Origin: JBDLSY01 sp041170585
Lineage (GTDB): Bacteria; Pseudomonadota; Gammaproteobacteria; Burkholderiales; Burkholderiaceae_C
Direction: 5' to 3'
DNA length: 32,141 nt
Assembly (NCBI GenBank): GCA_041170585.1
Contig: JBEDNN010000045.1
Location: forward strand, 1 to 32,141
In this document: positions 26,972 through 32,141 of the stretch, in pieces
Numbering within the stretch: the stretch's first letter is position 1
Layout: each line of letters begins with the position of its first letter
Made by a program: the position numbers and the translations under genes
Notes under the pieces: model-generated
Told to the model about the DNA's origin: nothing
Seen by the model: the letters and a program-made list of their open reading frames with translations, nothing else
The model's database searches: none

Positions 26972-27310
26972 TTACAACGCCGTATCGCCTGATTCACCAG
27001 TACGAATACGAACCGCTTGTTCTAAGTGGGACACAAATATTTTGCCGTCACCAATTTTGCCAGTCCGTGCTGCTTGTTGAATGGCATCAATTACATTTTC
27101 TACCATATCATCAGATACGGCGGCTTCAATACGTACTTTAGGTAAAAAATCAACCACATATTCTGCACCACGGTAAAGTTCTGTATGGCCTTTTTGACGA
27201 CCAAATCCTTTAACTTCAGTTACAGTCAGTCCATTGACGCCCAAACTGGATAAAGCCTCGCGAACTTCGTCTAATTTAAATGGTTTAACGATAGCAGTAA
27301 TTAATTTCAT
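26972..27310 (-). CDS. glnB: Nitrogen regulatory PII protein (GlnB/GlnK)
   Basis: PII proteins sense 2-oxoglutarate and ATP/ADP and control glutamine synthetase, NtrB or ammonium transport. The 112-residue protein has VKPFKLDEVREAL and the T-loop KGHTELYRGAEYVVDFLPK, with the uridylylation Tyr at position 51. The nucleotide motif is TGKIGDGKIFV, and the protein ends RIRTGESGDTAL. I chose the ATG at 27308-27310 because it begins MKLITAIVKP and has GGA seven nt upstream; the frame stays open for 14 more residues. Asp54 and the lack of amtB nearby lean towards GlnB, but GlnK cannot be excluded. A MITE-like element begins 71 bp upstream of the start. Confidence 0.92.
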   Translation of the reverse strand: MKLITAIVKPFKLDEVREALSSLGVNGLTVTEVKGFGRQKGHTELYRGAEYVVDFLPKVRIEAAVSDDMVENVIDAIQQAARTGKIGDGKIFVSHLEQAVRIRTGESGDTAL

Positions 27311-27343
27311 GTACATTTCCAAACTTAATAAAATAAATATAAC

Positions 27344-27381
27344 AAATAACAAATAATAAATAATAAATAATAAATAATAAA
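27344..27381. repeat. 7-bp (AAATAAT) tandem array, left half
   Basis: Five units plus three bases (first unit aaataac) run directly up to the MITE-like element. The array continues in phase on the other side at 27496-27522 once one 8-bp target copy is removed. Confidence 0.9.
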
Positions 27382-27495
27382 GGTAATGTTAAATTTTAAC
27401 TTTTATAATATTTATAGTGGTGCAGTAGCCTGTTAATTTTACTGGTTACTTCTTAATTATTAAATTTCTTGTATCAGTGCTATTTGAACATTACC
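27382..27495. mobile_element. MITE-like element, copy 1 (IS1-type ends, 114 bp)
   Basis: The element begins GGTAATGTTAAAT and ends AACATTACC, with the first nine bases repeated inverted at the other end. Its right 36 bp are the exact reverse complement of the left end of the IS1-type element at 31932-31967. It is flanked by an 8-bp direct repeat, ataataaa (27374-27381 and 27496-27503), the size IS1 elements generate. It has no ORF. Copy 2 at 31811-31924 has the same length and about 87% identity by my count (99 of 114), with the last 51 bases identical. It looks like a non-autonomous derivative mobilised by the related IS. Confidence 0.9.
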
Positions 27496-27522
27496 ATAAT
27501 AAATAATAAATAATAAATAATA
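27496..27522. repeat. 7-bp (AAATAAT) tandem array, right half
   Basis: A partial unit followed by three full units continues the array interrupted by the MITE-like element. Confidence 0.88.
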
Positions 27523-27808
27523 GGTTTACCGACAACTATAACACTCTATTAATTAATAAACTAAATAAACTAAAGTGTGTATTTTTTAAAATACTAATTG
27601 AATTAAAAAGTCACTACTTTCACTACCAATAGTAAAAATTTGAATATTTGTTACAAAAAAACAAATAAAATAGGTTATTCTATTGAATTAAGTTAGGTTG
27701 CAAATTATGTATTATTTTTTTGTTTTACTACTACTAATAAATTAAAAATAAAACTGCAACAACTTTAATTATTGATTTTAATTTTATATTCACTTTTTTG
27801 GAGCTGTT
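27523..27808. other. Leader region of the repeat lipoprotein gene
   Basis: This 286-bp AT-rich stretch precedes the lipoprotein gene. A strong ribosome binding site (GGAG, 7 nt before the ATG) lies at its end. A possible promoter is listed separately. No ORF of note was found. Confidence 0.5.
27683..27711 (+). promoter_or_regulatory. Possible sigma70-type promoter for the lipoprotein gene
   Basis: TTGAAT (27683-27688) and TATGTA (27706-27711) are separated by 17 bases. Each matches four of six consensus positions. In DNA this A/T-rich such matches are common by chance, so the call rests mainly on position, about 100 bp before the ATG. Confidence 0.3.
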
Positions 27809-29107
27809 ATGAATTTATTTAAATTGAGTGCACTTACCGTAGCTGTAGCCTCTTTAGCTGCTTGCCAATCTGTATCCAGTGTTGGTCAATCTGTTGGTCA
27901 AGCTGCAGGTGGCATTGGTCAATCTGTTGGTCAAACTGCGGGTGGTATCGGTCAATCTGTTAGACAAACCGCGGGTGGTATGGGTCAATCTGTTGGTCAA
28001 ACTGCAGGCGGTATGGGTCAATCTGTTGGTCAAGCTGCAGGCAGTATCGGTCAATCTGTTGGTCAAAGCACTCAAAGCATGGGGCAGATGACACGACAAA
28101 ATATGAGTCAAATGACGCAAGTAACAAGCCAAGTAGAGCAACAAGCACCTGTTGCACCAGTTTATGCTGCCTCAACGGGTTTACGTACAACTACAATGGA
28201 AGCAACTGCAGGGGCTGATTATCCACCAGCACGTGTTGGTGAATGTTATGCACGCGTTGTAACCCCAGCAGTGACAGAAACACGTAGCGAACAAATATTA
28301 GTTCGTGCAGCATCTAATGCTGAAAATATTGTACCTGCTGTCTATGGTCCTAGTGAAGAAAAGGTATTGGTGCGTGGTGAAAGCCGTACGCTAGAAGTTG
28401 TTCCTGCTACTTTTGAAACTGTAACTGAACGTGTATTAGTCAAACCAGCTGGTACGCAACTAACAACAGTACCTGCTACTTTCAAAGCAGTCTCAACCCG
28501 TCGTTTAGTCAAGCCAGCTACTACCGTATGGAAGCGTTCTTCTGAACTCACTGCTGCTGAACGTGCTATGCAAAATATTGACCCAAATGCAGGTGATGTA
28601 TTGTGTTTAATTGAAGTGCCAGCACAATATGAAGATGTAATGAGTCAAGTCGTAGATCAGCCTGCATCTACACAGACTATTGAAATTCCAGCAGAGTACA
28701 CAACTGTTACAAAAACAGTTCAAAAAACACCGCCGACTACCCGTGAAGTGGTTATTCCTGCTGAATACCGCATGGTTGCCACCAGCAAATTAATTACGCC
28801 AGCACGCTCTGTAAAAACAGAAGTACCAGCGGAATACCGTACGGTAAACAATGTAGTTGTTGTTTCTCCTGCAAGAAATGAATGGCGTCAAATTGTTTGT
28901 GAAACCAATGCAACACCAGCACGTTTAGGTCAAATTCAAGCTGCTTTGACTAAAGCTGGTTTTGCAACAGGCCGTGTTGATGGAGTCATTGATTCAGCGA
29001 CTTTAGCAGCGGTTCGTGGTTATCAAAAAGCAAATGGTTTACCAGTAGATGCTGACCGCTACATTAACGTAGCCACTGTAAAAGCTTTAGGTATCTCTGA
29101 AAAGTAA
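27809..29107 (+). CDS. Repeat-built lipoprotein with C-terminal peptidoglycan-binding domain
   Basis: This 432-residue predicted envelope protein has four parts. A lipoprotein signal ends in SLAACQS (Cys19). Six 11-residue repeats of GQSVGQxAGGx type fill residues 26-91, with a degenerate seventh (GQMTRQNMSQM). The middle (about 140-365) is built of roughly 21-residue repeats of the type PAxYxTVxxxVLVxPA, in two groups split by a spacer around 250-268. The C-terminus (about 374-430) is a PG_binding_1-like domain, LGQIQAALTKAGFATGRVDG...ATLAAVRGYQKANGL. The architecture suggests a membrane anchor, a flexible or helical spacer and a wall-binding end. A good Shine-Dalgarno sequence (GGAG) precedes the ATG and a strong terminator follows, so it is probably a monocistronic, well-expressed gene. 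Function unknown. Confidence 0.88.
   Translation: MNLFKLSALTVAVASLAACQSVSSVGQSVGQAAGGIGQSVGQTAGGIGQSVRQTAGGMGQSVGQTAGGMGQSVGQAAGSIGQSVGQSTQSMGQMTRQNMSQMTQVTSQVEQQAPVAPVYAASTGLRTTTMEATAGADYPPARVGECYARVVTPAVTETRSEQILVRAASNAENIVPAVYGPSEEKVLVRGESRTLEVVPATFETVTERVLVKPAGTQLTTVPATFKAVSTRRLVKPATTVWKRSSELTAAERAMQNIDPNAGDVLCLIEVPAQYEDVMSQVVDQPASTQTIEIPAEYTTVTKTVQKTPPTTREVVIPAEYRMVATSKLITPARSVKTEVPAEYRTVNNVVVVSPARNEWRQIVCETNATPARLGQIQAALTKAGFATGRVDGVIDSATLAAVRGYQKANGLPVDADRYINVATVKALGISEK
27884..28081 (+). repeat. 33-bp tandem repeat, 6 units, in the lipoprotein gene
   Basis: Six 33-bp units, each starting near ggtcaatctgttggtcaa, encode the 11-residue repeats. Third-position and a few replacement changes distinguish units (for example GGI/GGM/GSI, and one VRQ). 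The near-identity suggests recent or ongoing expansion by unequal exchange. Confidence 0.92.
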
Positions 29108-29198
29108 TCATTAATTGAATTAAATTTATTAATTGATTTATTGATTGATTCAACTAAGTTGTATGTGGGTAGTAAAATAATTATCCATATTAAACTAT

Positions 29199-29234
29199 AA
29201 AAAAGCGTCTGTGCAATGTGCGGACGCTTTTTTT
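29199..29234 (+). terminator. Rho-independent terminator after the lipoprotein gene
   Basis: A stem GCGTCTG (29205-29211) pairs with CGGACGC (29221-29227), including one G-U pair, around a 9-nt loop. An A-run precedes it and seven T follow. With the flanking A/T pairs it could also stop transcription from the other strand. It is the clearest terminator in the window. Confidence 0.88.
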
Positions 29235-29280
29235 ATATGTAAAATCTATACTTATATTAAATATTAAATATTTAATATTA

Positions 29281-29308
29281 GGTATTAGGTATTAGGTATT
29301 AGGTATTT
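29281..29308. repeat. 7-bp tandem repeat, 4 units, upstream of comM
   Basis: Three perfect ggtatta units and one ggtattt lie about 83 bp upstream of the comM ATG, in its likely promoter region. Confidence 0.85.
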
Positions 29309-29390
29309 GTTTTTATTTTTATTTCACATACTATTTTTTATTGCTGCCATTATTTTTATTGTCTACATTACTTTATAAAATATAAAATTT

Positions 29391-30908
29391 ATGTCCCTAG
29401 CCTGCGTTCAATCATGTGCCTTAGATGGCTTAAATGCCCCGACTATTACTGTAGAAGCCCACATGGCTAACGGCTTACCTAGCTTTACTTTGGTAGGTTT
29501 AGCTGATATAGAGGTACGTGAATCACGCGAACGGGTACGGGCTGCCTTACAGATGTGCAATTTTGAATGGCCAGCACGTCGTATTACAGTCAATCTTGCA
29601 CCTGCTGATATTCCTAAAGAAAGTGGTCGATTTGATTTGCCCATTGCATTAGCGATTTTGGCAGCCAGCGGACAAATCCCTAGTGAAGCGTTAAATGAAT
29701 ATATTTTTGCAGGTGAGTTGTCATTAACGGGTGAGCTACGTGATATTCGGGGTGCCTTAGCAATGGTTGCTGGTGCGACTCAAACGGGTAATACTAAACC
29801 ATTTATATTGCCTTATAACAGTGCAAACGAGGCAAGCCGAGTCAGTAGTGCGGTAGTTTATGGTGCATCGACTTTGCCGCAAGTCGTGCAGTTCTTATGC
29901 AAAAAAGAAGTCATTGAGCGAGCCCATGCAAATATAAACACAATTATACCTAACTACCCTGATTTAGCCGATGTCAAAGGACAAAGTCAAGCTAAACGCG
30001 CTTTAGAGGTTGCGGCAGCGGGCGGACATGGGGTACTTTTAATCGGCCCACCAGGTACAGGCAAAAGTATGTTGGCACAACGGTTTATTGGTTTATTGCC
30101 TGCTATGACTGATTCCGAAGCCATTGCAAGTGCAGCCGTATTGTCATTAGCAGGTCAGTTTAACCCAGACTTATTTGGGCAACGTGTATTTCGTGCGCCG
30201 CACCATACCGCCAGCGGAGTTGCTTTGGTCGGTGGCGGCAGTATTCCGCGTCCCGGTGAGGTATCTTTGGCACATCACGGTATTTTATTTTTAGATGAGT
30301 TGCCTGAATTTGAGCGGGGTGTATTAGAAGTTTTACGTGAGCCGTTAGAAGTAGGCAAAATTACTATTTCACGCGCAGCACGGCGGGCTGATTTTCCTGC
30401 TAGGTTTCAATTAATTGCTGCTATGAATCCGTGTCCCTGTGGCTATTTAGGCCATACTGTGCGTCAGTGTCGCTGTACGCCTGAACAGGTTTCACGGTAT
30501 CAAGGAAAAATTTCAGGCCCATTATTAGATCGAATCGATATTCATATGGCAGTACCTGCTTTAGCAGAAGGCGAATTACTTAATCCTGCAGGCCAAACAA
30601 TACAAAGGGGTGAAACCAGTAACGAAGTGGTTAAAAGGGTAATCATCGCTAGAGGTATCGCTTATGAGCGACAAGGCTGTGTCAATGCGGCTTTAGAGGG
30701 TAGTTTGTTAGATGAACACGGTGTATTAGATGATGCCGCTAGAAATTTGTTACAAGCAGCCATGATTAAGCTGGGGTTTTCTGCCCGTGCTGCCCATCGT
30801 ATTGTACGGTTATCACGGACTTTGGCTGATTTAGCACAAAGACCAGCGATACGTGCCAGTGATATTGCCGAGGCGATTCAATACCGTCGTGGGCTTAGAG
30901 CAAGCTAG
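29391..30908 (+). CDS. comM: ComM/YifB family AAA+ ATPase
   Basis: ComM is a hexameric helicase that promotes branch migration during integration of transforming DNA; E. coli YifB is the homologue. The 505-residue protein has the N-terminal lon-protease-like fold (ITVEAHMANGLPSFTLVGL, ITVNLAPADIPKESGRFDLP). The AAA+ core has Walker A GPPGTGKSMLAQRF near residue 222 and Walker B GILFLDELPEF. The Cys cluster NPCPCGYLGHTVRQCRCTP and a C-terminal Mg-chelatase-like helical domain follow. The ATG has no clear Shine-Dalgarno sequence, but the N-terminus aligns with E. coli YifB. Its end overlaps the convergent DUF3025 gene by 14 bp. No other competence gene is nearby. Confidence 0.95.
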   Translation: MSLACVQSCALDGLNAPTITVEAHMANGLPSFTLVGLADIEVRESRERVRAALQMCNFEWPARRITVNLAPADIPKESGRFDLPIALAILAASGQIPSEALNEYIFAGELSLTGELRDIRGALAMVAGATQTGNTKPFILPYNSANEASRVSSAVVYGASTLPQVVQFLCKKEVIERAHANINTIIPNYPDLADVKGQSQAKRALEVAAAGGHGVLLIGPPGTGKSMLAQRFIGLLPAMTDSEAIASAAVLSLAGQFNPDLFGQRVFRAPHHTASGVALVGGGSIPRPGEVSLAHHGILFLDELPEFERGVLEVLREPLEVGKITISRAARRADFPARFQLIAAMNPCPCGYLGHTVRQCRCTPEQVSRYQGKISGPLLDRIDIHMAVPALAEGELLNPAGQTIQRGETSNEVVKRVIIARGIAYERQGCVNAALEGSLLDEHGVLDDAARNLLQAAMIKLGFSARAAHRIVRLSRTLADLAQRPAIRASDIAEAIQYRRGLRAS

Positions 30909-31692
30909 GGATAGGGCGAAATACAGAGGTATTTTGATAAAAATCAATTGATATATTATCCATACACCACGCTGGAATACCCAGTACAGGCAACGGCAAA
31001 AAAGACCGTGTCAACATTTTTTGATTGATATGTGCCGTATTTAGATGCTTTGCAAGTAAATAATCGACTGCATTTAAATTAGAAATTTCATCAGTATCTT
31101 GATAAGGCAGCAGCCATGTATGAGCAGTAATCGCTAAATAGGGATGTTGCAGTTTTTGTAGTAAAGCGTGTCCAAATAAATAAGGTTTTAGTGTGCAATG
31201 CCATTCATTACGGCGGTGATACAGTAGATTTATCCATTGTCTGTTAGCCAATTGTTGCGGTGCAAAGTCATTGGCAGGATAGGCTAAAATTAACGCATTT
31301 TCATCAAATAATGTCAGGGCATCTCGCACTGCACTGCGGTTTCGCTGTGTTCCATGTATTTTGATATCTTTGGCTTGTAATTCATTCAATACTGTTTTAC
31401 TGTGTGGATAATGAACCCACATTAATGCGTTACAGGCATCATGTAATGCCCCTGAACTGCCCGCTAATGTCCGTGTAGGAATTTGATTAGTGTCATAAAT
31501 AAACTGTTCGTAAGCTATATTCGGTGGTAAATTAGCGTGAGGTACACACATTTTTTTATTAAGCACACTATTTTTATTAAGTACACTATTAAGCAGTGTA
31601 ATTGCATCATTGCCATTGGCTACTGTCTTTAAAACTGCAGTACATAAATCAGTTTGAAAGTCGTATAACCAAGGTTGTAATAATATATTCAT
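30895..31692 (-). CDS. DUF3025 domain-containing protein
   Basis: This 265-residue soluble protein carries the DUF3025 hallmarks. YEQFIYDTNQIPTRT (about 60-74) is followed by HDACNALMWVHYPHSKTVLN (about 86-105). The strongest motif is RSAVRDALTLFDENALIL (about 128-145), then the H/L-rich segment FGHALLQKLQHPYLAITAHTW. I recall the family mainly from beta- and gammaproteobacteria; its function is unknown, and the conserved His/Asp residues hint at an enzyme but prove nothing. An in-frame NSVLNKNSVLNKKM duplication near residue 36 is a small local repeat. Upstream lie a MITE-like element and an IS end, so its promoter region may have been remodelled. Confidence 0.85.
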   Translation of the reverse strand: MNILLQPWLYDFQTDLCTAVLKTVANGNDAITLLNSVLNKNSVLNKKMCVPHANLPPNIAYEQFIYDTNQIPTRTLAGSSGALHDACNALMWVHYPHSKTVLNELQAKDIKIHGTQRNRSAVRDALTLFDENALILAYPANDFAPQQLANRQWINLLYHRRNEWHCTLKPYLFGHALLQKLQHPYLAITAHTWLLPYQDTDEISNLNAVDYLLAKHLNTAHINQKMLTRSFLPLPVLGIPAWCMDNISIDFYQNTSVFRPIPSLL

Positions 31693-31810
31693 ATAAATAT
31701 TAAATTAATTTTTTGGCTACCTGCCAGACCTTCAAGCAAAAGCGGTAGATTAGTCATCACACAAGCAAAAATGCTAGCAGAAGACTTCTTGAAATAAAAA
31801 TAAACGGGCA

Positions 31811-31924
31811 GGTAATGTTAAATTATAACTTTTACACTATTTATGTTGGTGTATTGTCTTACTGATTTTACTAATTACTTCTTAATTATTAAATTTCTTG
31901 TATCAGTGCTATTTGAACATTACC
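31811..31924. mobile_element. MITE-like element, copy 2 (IS1-type ends, 114 bp)
   Basis: Same length, ends and orientation as copy 1 at 27382. The right 36 bp (31889-31924) are the perfect reverse complement of the left end of the adjacent IS (31932-31967). No matching target duplication flanks it: left aacgggca, right cccgtttg. It lies 119 bp upstream of the DUF3025 start. Confidence 0.88.
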
Positions 31925-31967
31925 CCCGTTTGGTAATGTTCAAATAGCACTGATACAAGAAATTTAA
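31889..31967. repeat. 36-bp perfect inverted repeat at the MITE/IS junction
   Basis: Arms 31889-31924 and 31932-31967 are exact reverse complements, separated by the seven bases CCCGTTT. It is made of two identical element ends facing each other and would form a very stable hairpin in RNA or a cruciform in DNA. Confidence 0.95.
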
Positions 31968-32141
31968 CAGGAACTAAACGAATGATAAAATTAACTTATT
32001 CATGCAAAACTTGCAATAGCGAAAATATTATTAAAAATGGTAAGAATAGAGCAGGTTCACAGACATATAAATGTAAAGATTGTTCAAATTATGGTGTTTT
32101 AGACAGTGTAAAACGCACTGCACACATAGACGACGGTATGA
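31932..32141 (+). mobile_element. Left end of an IS1-type insertion sequence (cut by window edge)
   Basis: The element begins GGTAATGTTCAAATAGCAC, resembling IS1 terminal repeats, which start GGTGATG/GGTAATG. An InsA-like reading frame begins 50 bp inside. The right end and the rest of the transposase lie beyond the window, so the exact family and target duplication cannot be checked. Confidence 0.8.
31982..32141 (+). CDS. IS1-type InsA-like N-terminal fragment (partial)
   Basis: The 53 residues visible before the window edge begin MIKLTYSCKTCNSENIIKNG. They carry a zinc-finger pattern of C8-x2-C11 and C31-x2-C34, as in the N-terminal DNA-binding part of InsA and IS1-family transposases (KNRAGSQTYKCKDC). 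The sequence then runs YGVLDSVKRTAHIDDGM without a stop. AGGA lies about 8 nt before the ATG. In IS1 a programmed frameshift joins InsA to InsB to make the transposase; whether that occurs here cannot be seen. Confidence 0.82.
   Translation, partial: MIKLTYSCKTCNSENIIKNGKNRAGSQTYKCKDCSNYGVLDSVKRTAHIDDGM

Noticed and set aside
27410..27425. GGTGCA in MITE copy 1 as half of an NtrC site for the PII gene
   Set aside because: No partner TGCACC at the correct spacing, and copy 2 does not conserve it.
27344..27522. 7-bp repeat array considered as an origin iteron or a CRISPR-like array
   Set aside because: Units are too short and contiguous for CRISPR, and no DnaA boxes or replication genes lie nearby.
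27854..28190. Frames with LTNRLTHTA or similar repeats opposite and within the lipoprotein gene
   Set aside because: They are shadows of the 33-bp repeat; only the plus-strand frame has a ribosome binding site, a signal peptide and a C-terminal domain.
31714..31797. Plus-strand tail read as an antitoxin remnant
   Set aside because: The sequence has no start codon and I could not match it to a family with confidence; it is kept only as a low-interest finding.

Overview
The window looks like a chromosomal segment of a low-GC, AT-rich gammaproteobacterium-like organism. The evidence is the gene families and their E. coli-like sequences: MutS, PlsX, L32, RuvA, YajC-SecD-SecF, RppH, YaeQ, a monofunctional-type RelA, Ffh with a divergent YpjD, CpoB, PBP1A, TldD, a PII protein, ComM and a DUF3025 protein. 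The genus cannot be named from the sequence alone. No rRNA, tRNA or CRISPR array was seen.

Layout. Positions 130-5019 (minus strand) hold a short-chain dehydrogenase, mutS, plsX and rpmF; plsX and mutS overlap by one base. Positions 5313-9729 (plus) hold ruvA, then the accessory translocon genes yajC-secD-secF. Positions 9843-11534 (plus) hold a DUF262/DUF1524 protein of the GmrSD type, whose arginine codons differ sharply from its neighbours; it is probably an acquired defence gene. Positions 11531-17221 (minus) hold rppH, yaeQ, a TlpA-like thioredoxin lipoprotein, relA and ffh. ypjD (plus) diverges from ffh. Positions 18189-27310 (minus) hold cpoB, mrcA, argF, argD, tldD, hemH and a PII regulator. 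Positions 27809-30908 (plus) hold a repeat-built peptidoglycan-binding lipoprotein and comM. A DUF3025 gene (minus) and the left end of an IS1-type insertion sequence (plus) finish the window.

The most distinctive content is mobile and repetitive. Two 114-bp copies of a MITE-like element (27382-27495 and 31811-31924) carry the same 36-bp terminal sequence as the IS1-type element that starts at 31932. One copy sits precisely in a 7-bp tandem array with an 8-bp target duplication. The other lies head-to-head with the IS end, so the two form a perfect 36-bp inverted repeat. In addition, many intergenic gaps carry short A/T-rich tandem arrays with different units (6 to 12 bp). Several proteins carry in-frame repeat expansions: an Asn-rich MutS linker, an EGKE-type insert in ArgD, and 11-residue repeats in the lipoprotein.

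Most genes are housekeeping genes for DNA repair, lipid and cell-wall synthesis, secretion, arginine and haem synthesis, stringent response and nitrogen sensing. No multi-gene novel system is evident. The best candidates for new biology are the IS1-derived MITE family and the repeat-built lipoprotein.
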